A stretch of DNA of 64,000 nt from Obelidium mucronatum (taxonomy: Eukaryota > Chytridiomycota > Chytridiomycetes > Chytridiales > Chytriomycetaceae): assembly GCA_025765595.1 (NCBI GenBank), contig JAIVFH010000004.1, forward strand, positions 558,001 through 622,000, read 5' to 3'. Of this stretch, positions 36,763 to 48,255 are shown piece by piece (within the stretch, counting starts at the first letter, position 1; each line of letters opens with the position of its first letter). The notes under the pieces are model-generated. The model searched no databases and was not told where the DNA came from. It saw nothing but the letters and a program-made list of their open reading frames with translations. The position numbers and the translations under genes were made by a program.

Positions 36763-37618
36763 TCAAGCTTTCTTGGAGAACCAAGATTTAAAGCCCTTCG
36801 CCGGTACGGCTGCAGTATCGTGAACATCAGGGACATGTTCGGCCACAAGAACACCAGCGCTTCCATTGGAACTCCCTGTTGGGCTTGAGCTTCTCTCTTT
36901 CTTGGTGAACCAACCACTGGTTTTTTTCGTAACGACAGGCAGACCAACACCTTTCTTCAAGAAAGATCGGCGATAGCCTTCAACAAGATAGTTCAACTGA
37001 ATTGTGTTGAAAGCACCTCGGCGACGAGCGCGGATATATTCAACTGCCTCGATAGGAGGCATACCCGATTCAATGAGTGCAATTGCAACAAGAATGGGTG
37101 CACGTCCCAATCCCGCCACACAATGAATGCCAATGGCTTTCACTCCATTCATCGAAGCATCACCTTGGTAAGAGCAGGAACCAGCCAAACCGCCAGGAAA
37201 TCTTTCATTACAGAGATTCAAGAAGCCAGTCACTACATTGGCAGGAGGTATGGTGCCATCAGCAAAAGCCCAATCGGATACTTGGATTCCGGCGGCATTC
37301 ACAAGATCGGTCCTATACGTTGGCTCACAGACGCGAACGATATCTGAAACGTTGCGGGTTTGAAGTTCCTGTTCAAAAACAACTGGGTTAAAAAAATGAG
37401 ATATTAACAGTTGTTTAACTTACGTCCAAATAGAGCTCCAAATTGGCATCAGTTGGTGCATCAAAAATAACGAATCTCATGTTCTTGAAGTCCACATTGG
37501 ACATCACACGGTTCATTGGAATATTGGTTTTAGATGGCATTTTTGGGGATGGGTTTGCAGAAGAAAGGGCAGAGGGAGCAAGTGCGTGATTGATAGTTTG
37601 AGAAGCAGTCAAAGACAT
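36763..37618 (-). CDS. PRL-type (PTP4A) protein tyrosine phosphatase
   Basis: A small dual-specificity-like phosphatase. Two exons join across an intron at about 37370-37422. The first exon carries NVDFKNMRFVIFDAPTDANL, the typical PRL start. The second has SDIVRVCEPTY, then VSDWAFADGTIPP with the general-acid Asp, and the signature HCVAGLGRAPILVA (C-x5-R) with the Ala after Arg typical of PRLs, then EAVEYIRARRRGAFN. Animal PRLs end in a CaaX box for prenylation. Here the protein continues about 70 residues further and ends KSWFSKKA with no cysteine. The motif W-F-[ST]-K-K appears twice in this tail (GWFTKKE and SWFSKKA), suggesting basic-aromatic membrane or partner binding in place of a lipid. 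About 260 residues in total. Orthology is clear; the physiological substrate is unknown. Confidence 0.9.
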
Positions 37619-38474
37619 ATAGTTTAAGTAAGAGTTAATCCCAACAGTTGGTGGGAACTTGAAGGAGAACGGAAAAAAAGGCAGTTAAGATCGTCAAGTC
37701 AAATTATCTGATTAGAGGAAGGATTAGCGAAAAAAAACTCGACACAGTGACGTTTGAAAAATACCCAGGTTCCAAGTCTACAATGATAAGCAGCCCAGAA
37801 TCCAGTCTAACACGAGATACAGAGTTTGAAAGCAGGAAGTTGTTCAAGAAAGCAGAGGAGACGCAGCCAAATTCAGCAGAGAAGTTGTTGGCAGAGTAGA
37901 AGTAGTTGCTGGACGAAGAAGTAGACGATTTCGAGTGCGGTATACTGGGGTCTTCAGTCATTCGTTGAAAACCGGGGAAAGCTTTTTATCAGAATATGCT
38001 TAGAACAGATGTGTTATCAGAAGGCCAAGCGAAGTATTGGGTTCTGTGTCAATATATATTTAGTATTTGTGGATTCAAATGAGGGTTTGGCGATAACAAT
38101 GGGAGGCGGTGAGACGGTGCTCCAGCAGCAGCGACACCTTAGGGACACTAAGTTGAAGCTCTCTTGAGAAAAGAAGCTAGCTGGCCAGTGCGACGGGAAG
38201 CCCGATAGGAGTGATATTCACTATCGGCCTAGACCAGCCCTCCAAAAGCAGCAGTGAGACTAGCACCCCGCCAGACGCAGTCTCCATAGAATACTTCTTC
38301 TTTCAGTCAACATTGAATGAGAACTCACCCGAAGTAGAGATAGGAAGAGCTGGCGGCGCTGGAGTTTTTGTGATTCGACGTCCAAAGGACTTTTTTTTTT
38401 TTTCAAGTGAAAATTTTGGAAATTTGACAAAAGCAAACGTGCACAGCTTTGACAGTTTCTCAACCACATTCGCT
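37619..38474. other. Intergenic region, weak open frame only
   Basis: Upstream of the PRL gene and downstream of the receptor gene at 38.5 kb. A minus-strand frame of 85 codons (37704-37961) is Ser-rich at the start and hydrophobic at the end but has no support beyond being open. A T run at about 38392-38402 may belong to the receptor 3' end. Confidence 0.4.
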
Positions 38475-41400
38475 TTATTCGGCAGTCGCACAAAGACCTG
38501 AGACAACAATTGCAGGAAGTGGCGGCAGTTTTTCGCTGGGACTCTTCTGCTTCGCTTTTTGAAGCACAACACCTTCAGGCCGCTTCCCACTTACTCCCAA
38601 CACGTCCAAATATTTACTAAGAAAATTATCCGCAGAGCTCCGATCGCTGAACTCAATCTGAAGATTAAAATTATTTGCCATTTTTAACGCAGGAAGAAAC
38701 CCCATCATCCCCCTTAGAGACATCCAAAGAGATTTCCGTCGATTCCATATCCACAAAGTTGCACTTTTTTCGTTTTCCAGAACGTCATAAAATGTTTCGG
38801 TATTTACACCAAATGAGGCTGATGTATTTGGTGCGGCAACAAGAATCCAGTACCGTTCAAAATAACTGTTGATGGTAATATCGGAATGTTTCCACGAGGA
38901 ATAGTGTGGATCAAACGGTTTTCTAAACCGGCAGCAGAGTATACCCTGGAGAACAATTAGTGGACAAAGAAACGAGAAAACATTGACAAAAGTAGCAAAC
39001 AACCATTGGGAGAGCTTTTACAGTTTTTTTACGTGTTCCTTGCCGTTTTACACTATTATCCCTCTTAATTTTCTGTTGCCGTGCATTTGAAAGCCCCCTT
39101 CGTAACCTTGAAGATGTCTCAGCGACTGACGAACTTTGTCCCTCATCAGTGACGCTCATGCTTGATCCAGTCAAAAGACCAGCAGTAACCTCTTTCAATA
39201 AACTTCCTATTCCAAAGTCATTTCCCAGCGCATCGAGTACAACCAGAATTACTTTTGGCAAGAAGATAGACACCAGAGTTATCCAAACCAACATCCACAA
39301 AGCCGTTGCATATGTTACACTGGAACTTAAATCGCTGTCAGCTGTTGCCAGTAGCGGAAGAACTATGATAGCCGCAAAGGCATACGAAACGACAATTACT
39401 GCAGGATACTTGGCCTCTCCAACGAAAAACTCCTGATCTTCTGTCATAAATATAACAGATGCCGTAATGCAGAGAAGTCCCGTGTTGAATGCAAACAGAG
39501 CAATTACTGTAGAGTTCCTGTAGTCTGGGTCAAAGCAAATGTAAATATTGTGGGTTGGGAATGATAATTGTTTGATTGTGTGTACGTTCATTCCACTCCA
39601 AAGTCCCAGCAGTATCTAAGCAGAAACAGGATTTAATATTCATGTTGTACTGAGTCGATAAACGTTCAGACCAATTCAGTCAAGCACACTATCCCGATGA
39701 AAACAGCCATTTGAGGTCGTAGAAGTCTACCAATTCGGTTTTTGGTATCAATTTTGAGGTATGCCGCACTTTGGCGAACCTTTTTTTCCAAGATGTTAAA
39801 CCCAACCAGGCACAAAGGAATGAGGCATAAAAGTCACCTTAACAAACAAAAGAGTCATAACAGTAGAAAATCCTAAAACTTGTAACCAGATTCTTGTTTG
39901 GCACTTCAAAATCGTAGGGCGATCGAACAAACACAACAACGAAGAGCTCCAAAGTGCACACCCTGATATCACCGGGTACAGAAAGTATACGGTTGACTGC
40001 TTAATCACCCGCTCTTTTCTGTACCAGTAAGTGAAACCCGCTGCCGCTACACACCCTAATATTCCCGAAACGGCAAAGAATAAAATCAAAACACCCTCAG
40101 AACTGTTCATGTCGGCGACAAGTTCTGATTTCACCACCACAGGAGGACCATCTACCGGTGGATTCGAAGAGCCTCCAAAAAACTTTGGTCTCATATTTGG
40201 ATAATACCAGAAGTAAGATGCAAGAAGATCAGTTCGTCCAAACACTATGGATACAACCTATTATTACATTGCATAATAGTGAAGGGGTAAGAACCTACAA
40301 ATTGTGTTTGATGAGTTTCCAGTAAAGTAGTACATTTGAGTTGGAACTTTTAGGTCCCCATTCGAATTCAGAACAACAGGAGCTGCTGCAAGTCCATAGT
40401 ACCCTAGGTTTGTAAACAATGTGTAATTCATAAGTTTCTGGAGCGATCGCGATGCGAGACTTGCAATAGTGATTTTTGAATCGCTTTTGAGAAGCTAGAA
40501 TGTATCACAGATATTAGTGATATAAGTGCATTCGTTAACGAAAAAAACCTTATCAAATCCAAGCAGCATTTGCATCACGCAATCATACGCCGGATTCAGT
40601 GTATATACTGATACAAAATCGCTCAAGCTCAAATCTACGCCACTCATAGCATTAACATTGTTGAACACTTTTTGAAATAGAGGCGTTGACGTGTTGGGCT
40701 CCATTGGACCGACCAATATAAACCCCTCAAGTAAGCTAAAATAGTCAGGACCAAAAACTAAATGCATTATTTTTTGTATCAGTGTTTGATGACATTTTTT
40801 TACTCAGGCTTACTTTCTAGAGGATCTCCATAAGGCAACGGAAATGTATAACTGATCCAAACAAACTGAGGGCCGACTAGCTGTTGCTTTGCGAACAGAT
40901 AATATGCGCTGCTTACGAATGGTTGTTGTCCTGATAAAACGAAGTATCTGGTGGTAACAGTCAGCGTAAGTTTACTTGGTATAATCGAACACTACCTTGC
41001 AGATTCTCGCTTCAACTCGACGCTCGCAGAAATAGCATCTTCCAAATTAAAATTGGTATTTAGTCCAATAGCATGGACACTTATCCCGTACTTCCGGAAA
41101 GTTGTTGCAATATCGAGGGCATCTGGAAAACCATCTCAGTCAAATTCCACAAGACAAAAAATAAAACTTACATTGAGAGCCCATATCATCGTCTTGTTGT
41201 ATTATAATTGTGATGCGCTTAACACTCCAAGATCGGAGCATTTGTCGTATATGCTCTCCCAAACCTTTGAATATTCGAATTAAGCCAGTTTCAAGCAGTG
41301 AGCACTCTACCTGCTGAAGGCATAATTCGAAAGAAATAGGGAAAGTTATTTTTGTTGGATAATCGCGGTGATGTTGACGCCATTGAGCAATATCTGTTCG

Positions 41401-41961
41401 GGATTGTTTAAAAATAACAACACACGCAAGTCCTACTAACGGGATTTGATAAACAGAAAAAGCTTCCGCGACAGGTCTATTGCAATACTCATTCATTAGT
41501 CGTATTTCAGCAAGCCATCGAAAGGCTCGTCACCGTGCAGCTGTGCTGAATTGATTCCCAATAATTCCAATGACATCAGGATTTCTTTCAATGATTTCGG
41601 ATACCATGATTGAGGTTGCATAGCCGCCAGAAGCGCCCGTATATTCATCCTCAACTCCCGGATACCACTCCCCGCAGTCAGAAAACCTCTTGATGTTCAC
41701 ATGAACTCCCGACAGAATAGACGAATTGTTATTCAAATAATCAACTGCCATCGTCATGACAATGTCCGGAAAGTAAATGTACGATGAAAGCGCGTATGGT
41801 GTGACAATGGAAGTGTCGTACACAGTGGGGAAGTTTAAGACTTGTGATCCATAGTAGGCCAGTCCCTTGATCGAGCAGTAGTTGCTTACATACGCCAGCG
41901 TTATGTTTGCATCTTTCCCTGCCTGAACGTAGCTGGTTAGAAGTAGGAAGAGCAGAATCAT
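38475..41961 (-). CDS. Class C GPCR with C-terminal PH-like domain (receptor B)
   Basis: A plasma-membrane receptor. A signal peptide (MILLFLLLTSYVQAG) is followed by a Venus-flytrap domain with NITLAYVSNYC, HVNIKRFSDCGEWYPGV, SGGYATSIMVSEI and DVIGIIGNQFSTAAR. Later exons carry RYFVLSGQQPFV-like and FVWISYTFPLPYGDP-like segments and ERFLSGVDLSLSDF. The pre-TM linker FFGGSSNPPVDGP leads to TM1 (GVLILFFAVSGILGCVAAAG); TM3 starts CQTRIWLQVLGFSTVMTLLF; TM5-7 lie in the exon from 39591. After a basic Ser-rich loop comes a cytosolic domain of about 110 residues (38999 to about 38530) with KPFDPHYSSW, ERYWILV, NTETFYDVLENE, NLQIEFSDRSSADNFLSKYL. At least ten introns; some joins are inferred. Divergent from the DYNLT1 gene with 97 bp between start codons. 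Relatives at 45.3, 53.5 and 56.7 kb. Confidence 0.85.
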
Positions 41962-42058
41962 TTGAACAAAAAAAAGTTTGTCAGATCAAGAGGTTTGGTT
42001 GTTGCAATATTTGGCCGCATCGCTGACTCTCATTATCTGCTGGTTTCATTTCAAAAAG

Positions 42059-42630
42059 ATGGAGGATTTTCACGAGGAGGTGAGATCGGTGGGGTGTGTC
42101 TCAAATGGCCGATGTTGCTAACGACTGAAGCAGAAAGCATTTGTCGTCGACGAAGTGAACAATGTCATCAAAGAGGTTAGTGTGATGCTCTTAACGAGTT
42201 GAAGACTCGGAGTGGGCTAACTCGTTGCTTGTAGTCAATCGAAACGACTATTCAGAATGCCGCCTACCATCACAACAAAGTTGGACAATGGAACTCAAAT
42301 ATTGTCGAGCAGTGTTTGAAGCGTTTGGCGGGTCTCAATAAGCCGTTCAAATATATTGGTGGGCTGTGTGTGTGTGTGTGAAGAGCACCACCGTCACTAA
42401 CTCTTCAGCCACCAGTCACTTGTACTATAATGCAAAAAAATGGAGCCTGGTCTACACGCTGCATCCTCTTGCTATTGGGATAGCACAACGGACGGTTTGT
42501 TAGTTCCCCTCGATTATTAGGCCATTGAGATTGCATATTAGGATGCACAACCTACAAATACGACTCCAAAACAATGTATTGCATCGTGAATGTCTTTGGA
42601 TTGGCGGTAATTTGTCACTTGCGTTTCTGA
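42059..42630 (+). CDS. DYNLT1: Dynein light chain Tctex-type 1
   Basis: A homodimeric light chain that binds dynein intermediate chain. Five exons: MEDFHEE, KAFVVDEVNNVIKE, SIETTIQNAAYHHNKVGQWN with CLKRLAGLNKPFKYI, VTCTIMQKNGAGLHAASSCY with WDSTTDG, and CTTYKYDSKTMYCIVNVFGL. Each block lines up with animal DYNLT1, and the total is about 115 residues. The T at 42448 must be dropped to read the fourth exon. The last exon runs past the usual end (GLSI) as GLAVICHLRF, so either the tail is extended or a last intron was missed. The third intron begins with a GT dinucleotide run. In a flagellate this protein serves both cytoplasmic dynein-1 and inner-arm axonemal dynein. Confidence 0.88.
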
Positions 42631-42871
42631 CTTTTCGTCTAATTGGAATCTGCTTCAGATCTGAAATATTATTTAACTCTTGCTTCGAATAAACCAGTTG
42701 CTTTTTTGTATATCACACATACATAAGATTATTCCGCTGAGTCTTTCTCCTCTCGCCGATTTGTGTTTGGGAAAGAAGTTCGTGCCATGCCCATCATCTC
42801 TCTCCAGCAAAAGAAGTTCAGGATTAAGAAACATTCGAGACGCCAATCCCGTGAAAATGAGTTTATTTTCG

Positions 42872-43199
42872 TCATGCATTTGAGGTTGAGCTTTGATTGT
42901 CCTCCGTTTCTTCCTTTGGTTTCCCAACACCGCCATATGGGCCACGCATTCGACGCCGAGGATTAAGCTGGATTCGTTTTAAATCATGATTAGCTGATAG
43001 TTCAGATAAGGACAGTGTCAAAACTTGCCATCGCGAGCTGGCATTCAAAGAAGGCTCGTTGGGCAAGTCGGCATTCTGGAGCAACGTCCTTGTGTTTGAG
43101 ATCGAGGCATTCGTTCAACGACTTGCCGTTCTTTACAACGCAGTCAGATTGTGACAAACACTGTAGGACCGATTCTTTGAAACGTTCACAGCTGGGCAT
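42872..43199 (-). CDS. COA5: Cytochrome c oxidase assembly factor 5 (PET191)
   Basis: A small mitochondrial intermembrane-space protein required for complex IV assembly. Two exons. The first starts MPSCERFKESVLQCL and has cysteines in the pattern C-x9-C, C-x10-C and C-x9-C (CERFKESVLQC, CVVKNGKSLNEC, CRLAQRAFFEC), the twin CX9C arrangement oxidised by the Mia40 relay. The second exon, after an intron ending ATCCAG, begins LNPRRRMRGPYGG, matching the D-x-R-x-R-x-R-G segment of PET191, and ends in a polar tail of about 20 residues. About 94 residues. It lies just upstream of the 3' end of the PPR gene on the same strand, with only 23 bp between its ATG and that gene's stop codon. A co-transcribed mitochondrial pair is possible but not shown. 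Confidence 0.9.
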
Positions 43200-43222
43200 C
43201 GAGTTTTTATTATTTTTATTTT

Positions 43223-45248
43223 TTACTTTTTTGATTGTGATAACTGTACTTTCACTCTCTCCATTTGGGCATGCAACACGTCATCGATCTCGATCTTCTT
43301 ATCCGCCAAGAAAACATAAAGCCGGAGAAATTCCTCAAGAGTTCCCCTCGGATTTACAACCTCTCTTGATCGAGATAATCCACGTTCAACAGCATCCAAT
43401 AGAATCCTCAAAGCATACACGCTCGGCTGCACTTTCCTCTTCCGATATAAATGATCCGAAAACCGATTCACTTGCAAAATAGCCAAAATATCCAGGGGTT
43501 TTCCAGAATTCAACGCCATATCATCCAGAAAGTGCGCTTCCAAAACGGCATTGAAAAGACGGGTTGAATGGATATTTCTCTGGCCAACATATTTGCTAAC
43601 AGCCGGTAGGACAGCTTTCCTATCAGGGCTTAGCTTTGCTTCTCTCACCAACGTTTCAGCAATTAATTCCATCATTCTTTCATCCAGCTCATAACGGAAC
43701 TTGGTTTCCAGTTCTGCAACCCAAAATTCCATTCTGTGCAGGTCCAGCGTGGCTCTGCAAGCCATCAGTAAGATACGAAATGTGACAGGAGATGGTCGGC
43801 AATTGTTGTTGATCATTTCTGTATATACTTGATCCATGCGTTCCATATTTCTAACGTAACCAAAGCAAGAAAGCAGCACGTTGTACCCTTCCGTAAATTT
43901 GGGCACACCCAACTCTCTCTCAAACATATCAAAAGTCCCTTTGACAGGCGTCATACTCGCCCTTTCGCTTGAAGACGTCCATATAAGCAGTGGCAGTAAT
44001 TTGATTAACGCCAACAGTTTGAACCATCGATTTCAGTAAGGCTTCAGCCTCTTCCTCCGAACCTCCGAAACGGGCGCACATGGTCATCAAAGTATTAAAA
44101 GTCACTCGTGTAGGTGGGGACAACTTTGGCTTTTGGTAATCAGAATTTCGTTCCAGGGCTTCGTTGTTCCATTCATCCAATATCTTTGCGGCCTTGTCAA
44201 AATCGCCCACTTTTGCATACGCGTTTATAAGGATATTGTATGTGAAATGATTGGGATACAAGCCCGCTGATTCCAAAGTGTCAAAAAGGAGGTTGGCGGT
44301 TTCAAAGTCTTTCACGCGACCCGCAGCTTGAATGAGGGTGTTAAATATAGGAACTGTTGGCGATGGATCTCCTTTGATTGCCATTTTCTCAAAATGGGCC
44401 AATGCCCCATTTAGGTCGGGAGGTGAGCAACTAATGTGAGAGCTGATGAGATTTAAGTACGAGACGTCATTCGGGGGTTGAGTAAATGGTGTAGAAAACT
44501 CTCCATTGGCGAGTTCAACGGGGGTTGAAGCTTTTACAAGGAGGTCAAATGCTTCATTTGTCTCTTCCACAAGACCACATTGTCCAAAGTAGTGGAGAAC
44601 GAGATTGTATGTTTCCAGCGATAGTTGAGGGAATTCTCTGTTCTTTTCTTTGGCAGCTTCGACGAGATGTGTCCAGATACCTTGAAACCTGAAATACGAT
44701 GTCAAATGTAAGAAAGCAAAACAAAAACTTGCAGCATACTTTTCAGAATAATTCAGCCATTCCAAAAGCTGCAGGAGAGGCTTTAAATCACTTTCTGTTA
44801 CTTCATGGGCAGGTAGTAGACTGAATGTTTTTTCGACTAGCTCCAGAGTATCCATCAATGCGGCCCGACCCAGCTCTTCCGAAACATTCAAAGTAAAGAA
44901 TGCAATCATTTTATGCACCAGTTCTGGTTCAATAGTCAGCTTTCTTTCTTCAATGGCACAGAGCTTGAGAAGTTGGTTGAATGCTTTCAAGGCAACGAAT
45001 CGGTTCCCGTTTTCAACCGCATAAGCAAGCGTGATTTTGAGTTGGCTGTCATCGAAGGAAGAAGCTTCCGCCTGACGCAGAGGCATTGTTGGTTTCAGTG
45101 ACCGCTTAGACCGACTGATGTGTGGGACTGCGACCTCGCCCACTCCAGAGAACATTCTCACAGCAGCAACTTGTTTAGCTCTGAGCTGTGCATTTGCTGC
45201 TGTTGCAGCTGATTGGCTCAATCGGGCCATGAGGCGGAAACACAACAT
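43223..45248 (-). CDS. Mitochondrial pentatricopeptide-repeat (PPR) protein
   Basis: An RNA-binding helical-repeat protein for organelle gene expression. The N-terminus MLCFRLMARLSQSAATAANA with a later VRMFSG is Arg-rich and acid-free, as in a mitochondrial presequence; starts at 45248 or 45230 are both possible. PPR units are clear in ETYNLVLHYFGQCGLVEETN, PIFNTLIQAAGRVKDFETAN, FTYNILINAYAKVGDFDKAA, VTFNTLMTMCARFGGSEEEA and EGYNVLLSCFGYVRNMERMD. An intron near 44690-44745 interrupts the helical N-terminal half. At 43946 one base must be dropped for the frame to continue from KRKGEYDA into VKGTFDMFERELG. About 650 residues. Target RNA cannot be read. The gene is divergent from receptor C with 47 bp between start codons. 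Confidence 0.87.
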
Positions 45249-45295
45249 TGTCTACAGATTGACCAAAAAAAAAAAAAGAAATAAACCTATAGGAG

Positions 45296-48181
45296 ATGGA
45301 GACTGCCGTTCGCAATGTATCCATCGCCTTTGTATCCATGTTTTGCCTGTTGCCAAATCTGAGCTACAATTACTCGCAAGTGACAAACTTCACAGCCGAC
45401 GGGTATTATGAAGGGATTAACGTTGACAATCTGGCGTCCTATCCGTACTTCTTTGATTTAGCCATCAGACTTGCCGTTCAAGATGCGAATAATAATCCAG
45501 ATTTGCTTCCTGGTATCCATGTGAACTTAAAGGAGTTCTCCAACTGTGGTTCTTACACTCCGGGAATTCAGGAATCGTTCAATGGGAATTCTGGCGGTTA
45601 TGCCGTAGCGAATACCGTTAAAGACATTGTTGAAACACACAAAGATGTACTGGGGGTAGTTGATTATCAGCATAGCAAGACTGCGAACTCAGTCGCAGAA
45701 GCTTTCACGAACCGCCAAATTCCACATTGCTCTTCAAACGTCATGAGTCCAAAAATGAGTGATCGCAATAAATACTCATATTTTTGGAGGACTGTGCCTT
45801 CTATGGGTGAGAACTTATCATGTATTTGACAATCCTTGAACACAATCACAAGGTTTGGCGGACCATATCACTCGAATATATCAATTTTGGGGCATTTCGC
45901 GCGTTGCGATAATAATTCAACAACAAGACACTGTTGGTTACTTACCTGGTCTGGCCATCATTAAAACAATGGAAGCAGCCGGAATAACTGTATTAACCAA
46001 AATCTCACTGCCCAACAATCCGAAACCGGACCTGATAAATTACGCGAATTTGGCTCTCAAAAATACTCACACTCGCTATATTCTGGTTTCTGGGCAAACC
46101 CCATTTGTCTGTGACGTTTTGTATGGCTTGGGCAAACTTGGATGGACAGGGCCTGATATTGTTTGGATGGCATACAATACCCCTACACCATACACAGATC
46201 CAGTAGAAAGTTCGATCATTTGAAGTCTTTCTTGTCTGACTAACCCCTTTTTTTATACAGCATATGGGCCTGAGTACTACCAGTTCATAAAAGGCTTCAT
46301 TGTTCTCCAGCCATTTGTCTCAAAAAGTTCTTCAGTCCATCTATATGATAGTTTGAATGCACGGATATTGAACATGTCGGCTCTTCATGCCTGAACAACT
46401 TCAAATCAGTAACCAATATGGAGACAACAGTTTTGATTTCATCGACTGGTTTGGATTAAATACTGCATATGATTGTGTGTTTATGATGCTCATGGGATTT
46501 GACCGTCTTTTGCGATCAAGTACTGTGGAAGTCCTTGCCAGTAGACAACTCCATCACCAAATGAACTACAGCCTCTTTCAAAACCTTAAGTATAATGGCC
46601 TAACCGATATGAATATGCAGCTTAACTCATATGGTGAAATCACAAACGCCTATATGTTCCTTTCTTTCTTTGGAGAAGAGTTGAAGTCACAATACTTTGG
46701 CCAAACAACACCAAATGCGGACAAATTTAATCTCAATATTTTTGGAAATCATAGTGTATTTTATTCGGGCAATATTCCTCCACCCGACGGACCCTCCGTT
46801 GCGACTTCAACTCAATTTATTCTAAGCTCCGCCAATTCTTTTGGGCTATATCTCTTCTTTTTACTTGCAAGTAGCCTTCTCAATTTGCTTTATGAGCGTA
46901 GTCTTTCTGTACATCTTTGGAGGAAGAAAGGAAATCGTCAGATCGTCGCCGACATATATCATTGTGACTCTCGTTGGATCAGCAGCTTTTGCTGCATCGC
47001 TCATAACGTTATTCAGGCCATACATCTCTGAAAATCTTCCAGTCTAGAATATGTTTAATTTGTTTGGGGTGTGCAGTCATCTTGGGAAGTGCTATCGCAA
47101 AAATGGGCTTAAACTACATTTTGCTCGTCAAACGACAGAAAGTATCACGTTTGTTCAATGCAAGAATTTTTATACTGCGATGGTCTGGCTTTATTGTTCT
47201 GTTGGAAGTTGCGATTCTGACTCAATTGATGCTCACAACAAACCCAACATCGTGGTCTTCACCACTGTTTGTTATGGGGAACGATAATTCAAAACAATAT
47301 TTTCTGGCTTCGTACCATTTGGACAAACCAATTATGGCGATTCCCGCAATCGTTTACAATGGTCTCCTACTGTTTATTGCAATATTTATGGCTTTGATTA
47401 CAAGGGGTTGCGAAAGCTATACAGGAGAAAACGCGTTTGTTTCTGTGATTGTTGCTCTATTTGCCGTTGTCGGAGGGTTGACTTCTGTTCTGGTTTTGAC
47501 TTCAAACGAAAGTTTGAATCTTTTCGCCATTCAGATGACTGCAATTTGGATTTTGGCAGTTGTTCCTTTGGTTGTCATAATTGGACCGAAAGCCATTATT
47601 ATTCATCGAGACAATGAAACTTGGTCACAGTTGCGAAGTTTGGTCAGGAACAGTGTATCGCACAAAAGAACCAGTAGCAAACGATCAAAAAGCATGACGG
47701 CCTCAGTAATAGCGAAATCAAGCGAAATGAGCACTGATAGGCGGTTTACGAAAGCGTATGTTCAGCAAAAGCTCAAGAAGGTGGTGTTTTCAAATGGGAA
47801 TGTATGCCATGTTTCCAAAGAGATCGAGATGAGCTTCTTGGTAAATATAAGTCCGAATCTTATTACTATTCTTTGATTTATTTACATATACATAAACTTT
47901 TTTTTTGCAATAAAATTAAACAGGGCGTTGAAGTTGTGCGAATACAGAAAAAGTTTTCCAAATGGCAAGTGACAAGTCTTTCAATTGTAAAAATCAGAGA
48001 TGCGAATTGGTTATTACTAGAGTCAGTGAAGGAGTCCTTGGCTTTAAAAATTGAACGTGTTTTGGAGCAAGCTCCAACCACCATCGAACTGAAGAGTGAT
48101 CAGGCAGTGATTTGCGTCGAGTTCGACTCCGATAAATCAGCCATGCAATTTAAATGCCATTTTGAATCAATTTGTAAATAA
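45296..48181 (+). CDS. Class C GPCR with C-terminal PH-like domain (receptor C)
   Basis: Starts METAVRNVSIAFVSMFCLLP, a likely signal peptide. The Venus-flytrap domain has GIHVNLKEFSNCGSYTPGIQ, NGNSGGYAVANTVKDIV, DVLGVVDYQHSKTANSVAEA, ITRIYQFWGISRVAIIIQQQ, TRYILVSGQTPFVCDVLYGL and GPDIVWMAYNTPTPY. The linker SGNIPPPDGPS precedes TM1. The frame changes inside TM1-TM2 (about 46860-46880) and at 47050 where an intron is likely. TM4-TM7 follow from WSGFIVLLEVAILTQLM to ILAVVPLVVIIGPKAIII. The tail is Ser/Lys-rich, then a cytosolic domain begins KKVVFSNGNVCHVSKE and, after an intron, ends DQAVICVEFDSDKSAMQFKC. The TM3 arginine motif is blurred by the frame breaks. The ligand is unknown. This is the only PH-like-domain receptor of the four on the plus strand. 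Confidence 0.83.
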
Positions 48182-48255
48182 AGGAGAGTTGGGGAGGAGA
48201 AGTTTGCAGAAGATTTAAAACGTTATGTAACTTTCTCACTAAAAATCACTCCAAA

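Noticed and set aside
37704..37961. 85-codon minus-strand frame between PRL and receptor B
   Set aside because: No homology, no intron structure and biased composition; not enough to call a gene.
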